Assembly: GCA_905215765.1 (NCBI GenBank)
Contig: CAJMRP010000071.1
Location: forward strand, 1-9,825
DNA: 9,825 bases
Direction: 5' to 3'
Source: an uncultured bacterium
GTDB taxonomy: Bacteria; Actinomycetota; Coriobacteriia; Coriobacteriales; Coriobacteriaceae
Position numbers and translations under genes: made by a program. The notes under the pieces are model-generated. The model ran no database searches and had not been told where the DNA came from. It saw only the letters and a program-made list of their open reading frames with translations. Shown in pieces: positions 1 through 5,114 of the stretch (position 1 is its first letter; every line of letters starts with the position of its first letter).

Positions 1-345
1 CAGCGCCTTCCTGGTGCCCTCGGGAACAAGCCAGCCACGGCCGCCAGGGCCCAACAGGTTGGACTTGGAGCCGGGGGCCATCTGCGACAGGCGACGGGTG
101 TCGTCGCCCACGACGGCGTACCACAGCTCGACAGTGCCGGCCTCGGCGTCGGCGCGATAGAAGCTCAGGGGCACGCGAAGCAGCGAGGAAGCATCGCCGG
201 GCACGGCAATGTTCACAAACTGGCCGGGCTTGAGCGCACTTGCAAGCTTGGGGGCCGAGATGACGAGCGAGAAGATGCCGTCGGCGATCTCCCGGTTCGA
301 GACGACCTCGAAGTCGTGCATGCGTGCAGTGGAAGGTGTGGGCAT
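1..345 (-). CDS. pyrK: Dihydroorotate dehydrogenase electron transfer subunit PyrK, N-terminal part (cut by window edge)
   Basis: The 115 codons visible encode the start of a ferredoxin-NADP-reductase-like protein; the reading frame is open to base 1, so the C-terminal half lies outside. PyrK carries FAD and a 2Fe-2S cluster and passes electrons from dihydroorotate dehydrogenase (PyrD) to NAD+ in the cytoplasm. Visible signs are an N-terminal beta-barrel start (MHDFEVVSNREIADGIFSLV), the KPGQFVNIAVPG strand, an FAD-binding RVPLSFYRAD motif at about residues 59-68 where many homologues have RRPxSI, and a GPGGRGWLVPEG turn. The NAD-binding and cysteine-rich parts are not visible. The start ATG at 345 follows GGAG with 5-base spacing; another Met lies 8 residues in. 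It lies downstream of pyrC in the same direction, the usual company of PyrK, but a hairpin separates the two. Assignment is from family knowledge plus context. Confidence 0.87.
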   Translation of the reverse strand, partial: MPTPSTARMHDFEVVSNREIADGIFSLVISAPKLASALKPGQFVNIAVPGDASSLLRVPLSFYRADAEAGTVELWYAVVGDDTRRLSQMAPGSKSNLLGPGGRGWLVPEGTRKAL

Positions 346-360
346 AGACGCTCCAATCCC

Positions 361-376
361 CCATGCGGTTGCATGG
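361..376 (-). promoter_or_regulatory. Small hairpin just upstream of the pyrK ribosome binding site
   Basis: CCATGC-GGTT-GCATGG is a perfect 6-bp inverted repeat with a 4-base loop. In the minus-strand RNA it ends about 10 bases before the GGAG ribosome binding site of pyrK. It could affect pyrK translation or be chance; nothing else supports a role. Confidence 0.25.
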
Positions 377-392
377 TCCAAACGAATAGAAA

Positions 393-417
393 GCGCGGCA
401 CCGCAAGGGCGCCGCGC
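393..417 (-). terminator. Terminator-like hairpin between pyrC and pyrK
   Basis: On the minus strand GCGCGGCGCC and GGTGCCGCGC form a 10-bp stem (one G-T pair) around a 5-base loop, followed by TTTCTATTCG. The U-tract is interrupted, so this is a weak terminator or attenuator that could lower pyrK expression relative to pyrC. I see no convincing promoter between it and pyrK. Confidence 0.5.
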
Positions 418-437
418 ACAAAAGCGATAAGGCTATG

Positions 438-1727
438 CTAGCAGATGCAGCCGTCGGCAAGCGTCTGCTTACCGCCGACAAACACATCGGTGGCACGACC
501 GGTGAGCGTGCGGCCGGCAAAACCGGAGTTCTCGGCGCGCGACTCGTAACCGTCCTCGCCCACCGTCCAGGTGGCGGACGCGTCGAACACGGTCAGGTCG
601 GCAACGGAGCCCGCCTTGACCTGAACCTGGTCGAGGCCCAGGATCTCACGCGGCTTGATGGCCATGAGCTCGACCATGCGGCCCATGCTCATCTTGCCCG
701 TGTTGACCAGCTCGGTGAGTACGAGCGACAGCGAGGTCTCGAGGCCGATCATGCCAAAGGGCGCAAGCTCGAACTCGCGGGCCTTCTCCCACGGGGTGTG
801 GGGGGCGTGATCGGTGACGATAACGTCGACGGTGCCGTCGATGACGCCCTGACGGATGGCCTCGGCATCCTCCTCGGTACGCAGCGGCGGGTTGACCTTG
901 AGCGAGGTGTTGTAGGTCTCGTCCAGGTCGTTCTCGGTCAGGAACATGTGGTGCGGGGTGGCCTCACAGGTAACCTGGACGCCAGCGGCCTTGCCGGCAC
1001 GCACGATCTCCAGGCCATGGGCGGTGGAGATGTGCTGGATGTGCAGCTTGGCACCAGTCAGCTTGGCGATCTCGATGTCGCGGGCGATCTGGAGCTCCTC
1101 GCCGGCAGCCGGCCAACCCTCGAGAGCCAGACGGGTCGAGACCTTGCCCTCGTTGATCTGGCCGTGGCCGACCAGGTCCTCGTCCTGGCAGTGGCTCATA
1201 AAGACCTTGCCGAACATCTTGCCGTAGTCCATGCAGCGACGGAGCATGCCCGCACCCTGCACGCCGCGACCGTCGTCGGTGAAGGCGACGGCGCCGTGGG
1301 CGACCATATCGCCCATCTCGGACATGGCCTCGCCCTTAAGACCGCGGGTCATGGCGCCTGACGGATAGACGCGGCAGTGACCGACCTCGGCAGCACGGGA
1401 CTTGACGAACTCCACGACAGTGCCGTTATCGGTGACGGGATCGGTGTTGGGCATGGAGCACACGCCGGTAAAGCCGCCCTTGGCAGCTGCGCGGGTACCG
1501 CTCTCGATGTCCTCTTTGACCTCGTAGCCAGGCTCGCGAAGGTGAACGTGCATATCCACCAGGCCGGGGACGAGGTACTTGCCGGAAAGGTCGCGGACCT
1601 CGGCTCCCTCGAAGGCGAGATTCTCGCCGACCTCGGCGATCTTGTCGCCGTCAATCAGGACGTCAACGACACCGTCAAGCTCGACGGACGGGTCGACGAC
1701 GTGGGCATTCTTAAGAAGAAAGGCCAT
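438..1727 (-). CDS. pyrC: Dihydroorotase (type I), PyrC
   Basis: A 429-residue zinc amidohydrolase that cyclises N-carbamoyl-L-aspartate to dihydroorotate, the third step of UMP synthesis. Length and sequence fit type I bacterial dihydroorotases. Metal and active-site motifs are in order: DMHVHLREPG (His60, His62), TDDGRG at 150-155 (metal-ligand Asp), MSHCQDE (His179), QHISTAH (His232) and VTDHAPH (Asp306). The SMPNTDP substrate loop lies at 91-97. The frame stays open to 1883, but that extension is pyrB read out of frame. The ATG at 1727 is preferred because it follows GGAGG with 8-base spacing and the family N-terminus MAFLLKNAHVVDP begins there. Its start overlaps the 3' end of pyrB by 17 bases, which implies translational coupling. 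It ends at TAG 438. Confidence 0.96.
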   Translation of the reverse strand: MAFLLKNAHVVDPSVELDGVVDVLIDGDKIAEVGENLAFEGAEVRDLSGKYLVPGLVDMHVHLREPGYEVKEDIESGTRAAAKGGFTGVCSMPNTDPVTDNGTVVEFVKSRAAEVGHCRVYPSGAMTRGLKGEAMSEMGDMVAHGAVAFTDDGRGVQGAGMLRRCMDYGKMFGKVFMSHCQDEDLVGHGQINEGKVSTRLALEGWPAAGEELQIARDIEIAKLTGAKLHIQHISTAHGLEIVRAGKAAGVQVTCEATPHHMFLTENDLDETYNTSLKVNPPLRTEEDAEAIRQGVIDGTVDVIVTDHAPHTPWEKAREFELAPFGMIGLETSLSLVLTELVNTGKMSMGRMVELMAIKPREILGLDQVQVKAGSVADLTVFDASATWTVGEDGYESRAENSGFAGRTLTGRATDVFVGGKQTLADGCIC

Positions 1728-2655
1728 TATCGGCACCTCCAAGCAGCAGATACAGGATAGCCATACGCACGCAGATACCGGCGTAGACCTGCTCCAGGAT
1801 GACGGAGCGTTGCGGGTGGTCGGCCATATAGGAGTCGAACTCGACGCCGCGGTTGATGGGGCCCGGGTGGCAGATGATCGCATCGGGCTTCATGAGCTTC
1901 TCGCGGTCCTTGGTCAGGCCGAAGAGTTTGTGGTACTCGCGAATGGTCGGGAACGGGGCACCCTCGAGGCGCTCCTGCTGCACGCGCAGCATGTAGACGA
2001 CGTCCAGCTCGGGCAGGACGGAATCGAGATCGCTCGTCACGTGGTCGCAGCCCAGAACCTCGGGCGCCGGCGGCAGCAGCGTGCCGGGGGCGACGGCGTA
2101 GGTCTCGCAGCCCATGATCTTCAACGCGGGAATCAGCGAGCCGCAGACACGGGAGTGTGAGATATCGCCGACGACGGCGACCTTCAGACCGTGGAAGTCA
2201 CCCTTGTGCTCCCAGATGGTGTACAGGTCGAGCAGAGCCTGCGTGGGGTGGTTGTGTTTGCCGTCACCGGCGCAGATAACGCTCGCGGGCGAGTTCTGCG
2301 TGACGATGTAGGGAGCACCGGCGTGCTTATCGCGCACGACGATGCAGTCGATCTTATAGGCGTTGAGGGTCTCGACGGTGTCGACGAGGCTCTCGCCCTT
2401 GACCGTAGAGGTCGAGGAGCCGCCAAAGTTGAGGCTGTCGGCCGAAAGGCGCTTCTCGGCGAGCTCGAAGGAGCTGCGGGTGCGCGTCGAGGGCTCGTTG
2501 AACATGTTGACGATGGTCTTGCCCTTGAGCGTGGGGACCTTCTTGATCGCACGCTCGTTGACCTCGGAGAACGCCTTGGCGGTCTCGAGGATGAGCTTGA
2601 TATCCTCTTCGGAGTACTCGGTAATGTCGATCAGGTGCTTATGGTTGAACGTCAC
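1711..2655 (-). CDS. pyrB: Aspartate carbamoyltransferase catalytic subunit, PyrB
   Basis: Condenses carbamoyl phosphate with L-aspartate, the committed step of pyrimidine synthesis. Residues below count from the longer possible start. Motifs are the carbamoyl-phosphate loop STRTRSSFE (60-68), the Lys90-Gly-Glu lid segment, HPTQALLD (140-147), VVGDISHSR (165-173), RVQQER (228-233) and HPGP (267-270). The frame reaches an upstream GTG at 2667, but that codon overlaps the GGAGG ribosome binding site. The GTG at 2655 lies 8 bases after GGAGGTGA and 4 bases past the pyrR stop, giving 314 residues, and is chosen here. If the 2667 start is used, the protein has 318 residues and overlaps pyrR by 8 bases. 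No pyrI regulatory-subunit gene is seen. The 3' end holds the pyrC ribosome binding site. Confidence 0.95.
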   Translation of the reverse strand: MTFNHKHLIDITEYSEEDIKLILETAKAFSEVNERAIKKVPTLKGKTIVNMFNEPSTRTRSSFELAEKRLSADSLNFGGSSTSTVKGESLVDTVETLNAYKIDCIVVRDKHAGAPYIVTQNSPASVICAGDGKHNHPTQALLDLYTIWEHKGDFHGLKVAVVGDISHSRVCGSLIPALKIMGCETYAVAPGTLLPPAPEVLGCDHVTSDLDSVLPELDVVYMLRVQQERLEGAPFPTIREYHKLFGLTKDREKLMKPDAIICHPGPINRGVEFDSYMADHPQRSVILEQVYAGICVRMAILYLLLGGADNGLSS

Positions 2656-2659
2656 GGTA

Positions 2660-3244
2660 CTACTCACCTCCCAGCGGCGCGGAACCCACGTGGGAGCCCG
2701 GCGCGACGTCGTTGATCTCGACGGCGGTGTGGCCGTCGACTTCCTTCATATATAGATGCACGTTCTCCTCATGCGACGAGGGAACGTTCTTGCCGACAAA
2801 GTCCGGCGAGATGGGGAGCTCGCGGTGGCCGCGGTCAACGAGGACTGCCAACTCAATGCGGCTCGGACGGCCCAGGTCCATGACGGCGTCGAGAGCGGCG
2901 CGGATGGTACGGCCCGTATACAGGATGTCGTCCACCAGCACGACGCGCTTGCCGTCGACGCTGAAGGGAATGTTGGTAGCGTGGATCGCGGGAGCGAAAT
3001 TGGTAGCGTAGTCATCGCGGTAGAAGCTGATGTCCAGGCTGCCGAGCGGAACTTCGACGCCCTCGATCTCCTTGATCTCCTCGGCGAGCTTCTTTGCCAG
3101 AAGGTCGCCGCGCGTGACGATGCCAACCAGAGCGAGGTCTTCACAGCCCTCGTTGCGCTCGAGAATCTCGTGCGCGATGCGAGTCATCGCTCGATTGACG
3201 GCGGTCTCGTCCATGATGACCGCCTTGGGGGAAGTCGTGCCCAT
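2660..3244 (-). CDS. pyrR: Bifunctional pyr operon regulator / uracil phosphoribosyltransferase PyrR
   Basis: First gene of the operon, 194 residues. PyrR proteins bind pyr mRNA in response to UMP/UTP and often retain uracil phosphoribosyltransferase activity. The PRPP-binding loop VVLVDDILYTGRT lies at 101-113. Other family segments are GIVTRG (41-46), LDISFYRDD (70-78) and LVDRGHRELPI (135-145). It is slightly longer than the roughly 180 residues usual, with extra residues at both ends. The ATG at 3244 follows AAGGAG by 4 bases. Its last codons contain the pyrB ribosome binding site (GGGAGGTGAG), so the two genes are coupled. In Bacillus PyrR controls transcription antitermination, while in mycobacteria it is reported to act on translation. 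The leader described separately would fit either mode, with an attenuator plus a hairpin near the start. Confidence 0.95.
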   Translation of the reverse strand: MGTTSPKAVIMDETAVNRAMTRIAHEILERNEGCEDLALVGIVTRGDLLAKKLAEEIKEIEGVEVPLGSLDISFYRDDYATNFAPAIHATNIPFSVDGKRVVLVDDILYTGRTIRAALDAVMDLGRPSRIELAVLVDRGHRELPISPDFVGKNVPSSHEENVHLYMKEVDGHTAVEINDVAPGSHVGSAPLGGE

Positions 3245-3265
3245 CGATCTCCTTCCTCACATGTC

Positions 3266-3285
3266 TTGACTGCTGACACAGTCAA
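3266..3285 (-). promoter_or_regulatory. pyrR: Hairpin between attenuator and pyrR ribosome binding site
   Basis: TTGACTG and CAGTCAA form a perfect 7-bp stem with a 6-base loop. In the minus-strand RNA the T-run of the attenuator leads directly into it, and it ends about 11 bases before the AAGGAG site of pyrR. It may be a protein-binding or start-exposing element; function is inference. Confidence 0.35.
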
Positions 3286-3322
3286 AAAAATAGATGCCCG
3301 ACCGCTTAAAGCGGACCAGACA
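3284..3322 (-). terminator. pyrR: Candidate attenuator terminator in the pyr leader
   Basis: In the minus-strand RNA CCGCTTTAAGCGG forms a perfect 5-bp core hairpin (3302-3314). TGTCT/GGGCA can extend it (3295-3322) with a bulge and a mismatch. It is followed by TCTA and seven consecutive T. It ends 40 bases before the pyrR start, the expected place for premature termination of the pyr operon. The core alone is moderate in strength. Confidence 0.55.
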
Positions 3323-3396
3323 CCCACAGGAAAGGCTGCTCTTTGGCAGCTATGTAATTCCATGTGGGTATCTCGTACCCCTTTAATGGTCAAGGG
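3322..3396 (-). promoter_or_regulatory. pyrR: pyr leader RNA region with mutually exclusive pairings
   Basis: Upstream of the attenuator, the minus-strand RNA contains the following pairings. CCCTT/AAGGG lies within 3379-3396. GGGTA-CGAGA-TACCC is a perfect hairpin at 3366-3380. GCTGC-CAAAGA-GCAGC lies at 3335-3350. ACCCACA (3363-3369) pairs over a distance with TGTGGGT (3322-3328). The GGGTA/TACCC hairpin and the long-range stem share bases 3366-3369, so they cannot form together. That is typical of antitermination leaders. I could not match the classical PyrR-binding loop consensus known from Bacillus. Confidence 0.45.
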
Positions 3397-3497
3397 ATAG
3401 TGTAGCCAACCTCGAGCTTAATTGCGAGCATAAATACAGAGCAATCCGTAAACGGAGCCCAATGCTCCATAAACCTATATATATTTGTGGGACGAGC

Positions 3498-3526
3498 TTG
3501 AAAACGCACGCACGAGCTGGCATAAT
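3498..3526 (+). promoter_or_regulatory. rpmB: Sigma70-type promoter, upstream promoter of rpmB
   Basis: TTGAAA at 3498-3503 and CATAAT at 3521-3526 are separated by exactly 17 bases; each hexamer matches the consensus in 5 of 6 positions. Transcription would start near 3533 and read into rpmB with a leader of about 160 bases. Confidence 0.55.
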
Positions 3527-3632
3527 CCCCTCTGCTGCACGCAAATCGGATCTACGTCCAGGGCCGTAGCGTGGGCACTATCGCCAAAAGAGGAATATCT
3601 CTGTGTAGATTGCGCACAGGGAGCGACTTCTG

Positions 3633-3641
3633 TGCTATAGT
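3633..3641 (+). promoter_or_regulatory. rpmB: Extended -10 promoter proximal to rpmB
   Basis: TATAGT (3636-3641) is preceded by TGC, an extended -10 element, with no strong -35. The start would be near 3648, giving a 48-base leader. An inverted repeat (GCACAG/CTGTGC, 3614-3635) ends directly at this -10. Confidence 0.5.
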
Positions 3642-3659
3642 TCAGGCTTGTTTGTTAAC

Positions 3660-3679
3660 GCGACATGTTCGTTTGTCGC
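3660..3679 (+). promoter_or_regulatory. rpmB: Leader hairpin immediately before the rpmB ribosome binding site
   Basis: GCGACA and TGTCGC form a perfect 6-bp stem with an 8-base loop, ending two bases before AAGGAGG. Leaders of ribosomal protein genes often carry feedback structures, but no specific match to a known L28 element is claimed. Confidence 0.3.
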
Positions 3680-3695
3680 CCAAGGAGGGTCAGTT

Positions 3696-3884
3696 ATGTC
3701 CAAAGTTTGCGAAGTTTGCGGTAAGCACCCCGTTGCCGGTCGCTCCATCAGCCACTCTCACCGCGTCACCAACCGTAAGTTCCGCCCCAACATCCAGCGT
3801 GTCTACGTCGTCGTCGATGGCCACCGTCGCAAGATGAACGTTTGCTCCACCTGCCTCAAGTCTGGCAAGGTTGCGCGCTCCTAA
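3696..3884 (+). CDS. rpmB: 50S ribosomal protein L28, zinc-ribbon form
   Basis: A 62-residue basic protein of the large ribosomal subunit. MSKVCEVCGKHPVAG at the start, SHRVTNRKFRPNIQRV in the middle and the VCSTCLKSGKV end are characteristic of L28. It retains both CxxC pairs (Cys5/Cys8 and Cys50/Cys53), so it is the zinc-binding form rather than the cysteine-free form used by some bacteria in zinc shortage. The ATG at 3696 follows AAGGAGG with 7 bases between GGAGG and the start. An upstream in-frame start at 3648 would add 16 unrelated residues and lies at the predicted transcription start, so it is rejected. The gene is monocistronic between its own promoters and terminator, and divergent from the pyr operon. 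Confidence 0.97.
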   Translation: MSKVCEVCGKHPVAGRSISHSHRVTNRKFRPNIQRVYVVVDGHRRKMNVCSTCLKSGKVARS

Positions 3885-3952
3885 ATAAGGTCTTACCAAC
3901 AAGTACCTCGGACTCTCCGGGTCAAAGACCTCGCGTTCATATAGAACTTACC

Positions 3953-3985
3953 AAAGGCGTCCTCCCCTACGGAGGGCGCCTTTTT
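3953..3985 (+). terminator. rpmB: Rho-independent terminator of rpmB
   Basis: AAAGGCG-T-CCTCC pairs with GGAGG-G-CGCCTTT around a short CCTAC loop, ending in five T at 3981-3985. On the minus strand the hairpin is followed by only three T, so it could serve the convergent RAYT gene weakly. Confidence 0.85.
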
Positions 3986-3986
3986 G

Positions 3987-4048
3987 CACTCATTGGGGAC
4001 AGACTTACATGAGTGTTTTCACGCATTGGGGACAGACTTAGATGAGTG
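3987..4048 (+). repeat. Two REP-like repeats downstream of the RAYT gene
   Basis: Two units start 33 bases apart. Each has a CACTCAT arm (CACGCAT in unit 2), TGGGGACAGACTTA, one variable base and an ATGAGTG arm. Unit 1 is 3987-4015 with a perfect 7-bp stem; unit 2 is 4020-4048 with one arm mismatch and a C-to-G change before ATGAG. The first unit abuts the rpmB terminator T-run. The same sequence recurs at 5018-5102 in reverse orientation. Confidence 0.85.
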
Positions 4049-4058
4049 CTTTCCAAAG

Positions 4059-4092
4059 CTCACAGTGCATCGACGAACTCACGGTGCTTCGA
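4059..4092. repeat. Imperfect 15-bp tandem direct repeat after the RAYT gene
   Basis: CTCACAGTGCATCGA (4059-4073) and CTCACGGTGCTTCGA (4078-4092) agree at 13 of 15 positions and are 19 bases apart. They lie between the REP-like pair and the RAYT stop codon. A transposase-binding role is possible but unproven. Confidence 0.5.
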
Positions 4093-4110
4093 TCGTCACC
4101 AGTACGTACC

Positions 4111-4887
4111 TCACGCCGCCTCGTTCCAGCCCGCGGTGGCCTTGGTTACGCTTGTAGCGCCGATGCCGGTGATACGGGCAATTTGCTTGACCGTGAGATG
4201 TGCCCGCCTGAGCCTCAGCAGACAGGCATCGCGATCGGGGCGTGGCAGGGCCTTGAGCAGCGCAGGATCTATGCTCGGCAGGACTTCGTGCGCAATGGAA
4301 AGGGCCTCCTCATCGGGGATCCGCCGGCGTGGAAGAACCTCCACTGACCAAGTGCGCCCGGCAACTTCCTTGAGATGCTCGCAATAGCAACGGGAGCCTC
4401 CGACGATATCGAGCATAGGAGCCGCGTCACAGATGTCAAAGGGATCATAGCCCAGCTGATATGCCTTGTAGCTTGACCAGCGGTACGCCTCGAGCGAGTC
4501 GAGCGCACCTTTCACGGGATTGAGATGGATATAATCGAGCAGCTGTACCGCCTGCGTGTCCGACTCGACCGCGACCCGTGAATAGCGATTGTCAAACAGA
4601 TGGCCTGTTCTCCCCGTTTTCCCATTGAAATACTTGGCATACGCCGTCAGCGCACACTGCATTGCCTTTGAAAGATTGTCAAATGGGTCATCAACCATCA
4701 AATGGAAGTGATTGTCCATAAGGCACCAAGCCAACACCGCCACTTTATGGTGCGCGAACCTGTCCGAGATGTCCGATAAGAAACGATATCGGTCAGAGTC
4801 ATCTTCAAAAATAATCTGTTTAGAGTTACCACGGTCAAACACGTGGTAATAACCGGTGAGCGAAACGGCGCGGGCACATCGAGGCAT
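4111..4887 (-). CDS. REP-associated tyrosine transposase (IS200/Y1-like HUH family)
   Basis: A 258-residue protein of the Y1 transposase superfamily, which cuts and rejoins single-stranded DNA through a tyrosine. The start ATG at 4887 follows AAGGAG closely (5 bases after GGAG); an earlier start at 4920 would add 11 residues without support. The N-terminal half carries GYYHVFDRGN (12-21), the HUH metal motif in MDNHFHLMVDD (His60, His62), the region of the catalytic tyrosine in LTAYAKYFN (Tyr83 or Tyr86), GRTGHLFDNRYSR (92-104) and LDYIHLNPVKGAL (117-129). All are typical of RAYTs. The C-terminal part (about 220-250, LRRAHLTVKQIARITGIGAT) looks like a helix-turn-helix. The frame is intact with no internal stop, so it may be active. 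Substrate repeats flank it. Base composition is somewhat more A+T-rich than adhE, consistent with acquisition. Confidence 0.92.
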   Translation of the reverse strand: MPRCARAVSLTGYYHVFDRGNSKQIIFEDDSDRYRFLSDISDRFAHHKVAVLAWCLMDNHFHLMVDDPFDNLSKAMQCALTAYAKYFNGKTGRTGHLFDNRYSRVAVESDTQAVQLLDYIHLNPVKGALDSLEAYRWSSYKAYQLGYDPFDICDAAPMLDIVGGSRCYCEHLKEVAGRTWSVEVLPRRRIPDEEALSIAHEVLPSIDPALLKALPRPDRDACLLRLRRAHLTVKQIARITGIGATSVTKATAGWNEAA

Positions 4888-4957
4888 AATCTCTCCTTTC
4901 AAAAACTGAACAGGCAACACCTAAAAGGAGAGAAGGAACGCGAAATGCTGAGCCTGT

Positions 4958-4993
4958 GACCTATTTATATCCAATGAGCGGCAAAAATAGGTC
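4958..4993. repeat. 9-bp inverted repeat upstream of the RAYT gene
   Basis: GACCTATTT (4958-4966) and AAATAGGTC (4985-4993) are perfectly complementary across an 18-base loop. The loop contains CCAATGAGCGG, which recurs at 5093-5103 at the end of the last REP-like unit. On the minus strand the arms overlap TTGACC and TATAAA boxes 20 bases apart, a poorly spaced promoter candidate for the RAYT gene. It could be an operator or a transposase site. Confidence 0.5.
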
Positions 4994-5017
4994 AAGAACG
5001 GCAAAATGGCAAATCGA

Positions 5018-5102
5018 TGTCTGTCCCCAATGAGTGAAAGCACTCATGTAAGTCTGTCCCCAATGAGTGAAAGCACTCATGTAAGTCTGTCCCCAATGAG
5101 CG
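5018..5102 (-). repeat. Three REP-like repeats upstream of the RAYT gene
   Basis: Reverse-orientation copies of the unit at 3987-4048. A partial one (5018-5036) lacks its outer arm. A full one is at 5041-5069 with a perfect CACTCAT/ATGAGTG stem. One at 5074-5102 has its final arm degraded to ATGAGCG. Full units start 33 bases apart. Between units ATGAGTG-AAAG-CACTCAT makes a tight perfect 7-bp hairpin (5030-5047 and 5063-5080), resembling a REP hairpin with GTCTGTCCCC as the flanking conserved tract. Confidence 0.88.
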
Positions 5103-5114
5103 GGGCGATGCGCA

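Larger units (their letters stand above)
3245..3695. other. Divergent control region between pyrR and rpmB (no gene)
   Basis: This 451-base stretch holds no credible reading frame. Bases 3266-3396 carry the pyr leader structures (minus). Bases 3498-3641 carry plus-strand promoter signals for rpmB. Between them are an A+T-richer segment (3421-3490) and short inverted repeats: ATTGC/GCAAT (3421-3445) and GGAGC/GCTCC (3454-3468). ACGAGCT is repeated directly at 3492 and 3512, 20 bases apart. The minus-strand pyr promoter should lie here. I found only weak candidates (a TACACT box at 3406-3401 and TATTTA near 3438-3433), neither with a good -35. Confidence 0.6.
3987..5103 (-). mobile_element. RAYT module: tyrosine transposase gene bracketed by inverted REP-like repeats
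   Basis: The span holds one transposase-like gene flanked on both sides by copies of the same palindromic repeat in opposite orientations. This is the arrangement expected of RAYT genes and the REP sequences they act on. Outside the repeats lie intact housekeeping features: the rpmB terminator and the adhE control region. No target-site duplication is evident, and RAYTs are often not mobile as whole units, so the outer limits are approximate. Confidence 0.55.

Noticed and set aside
435..1361. A 308-codon plus-strand frame across pyrC
   Set aside because: It is an antisense shadow of pyrC with low-complexity sequence and no family motifs.
1728..1883. N-terminal extension of pyrC by 52 residues
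   Set aside because: This stretch is pyrB coding sequence read in another frame. A proper GGAGG site and the family N-terminus place the start at 1727.
2191..2715. Plus-strand frame of 174 codons across pyrB/pyrR
   Set aside because: It is antisense to well-supported genes, without motifs or a ribosome binding site.
3184..3393. Small 69-residue minus-strand frame in the pyr leader, considered as a leader peptide
   Set aside because: It overlaps the pyrR start and the predicted leader structures. It has no good ribosome binding site, and the sequence shows no run of regulatory codons.
3885..3952. Possible small RNA or tRNA gene between the rpmB stop and its terminator
   Set aside because: No cloverleaf, T-arm motif or separate promoter could be found; it is simply a 3' untranslated region.
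5041..5102. Repeats with 33-base period considered as a CRISPR array
   Set aside because: There are no unique spacers of normal length: the period is 33 bases in total and successive units are identical apart from terminal decay. The repeats match copies on the other side of a transposase gene, and no cas gene is present.
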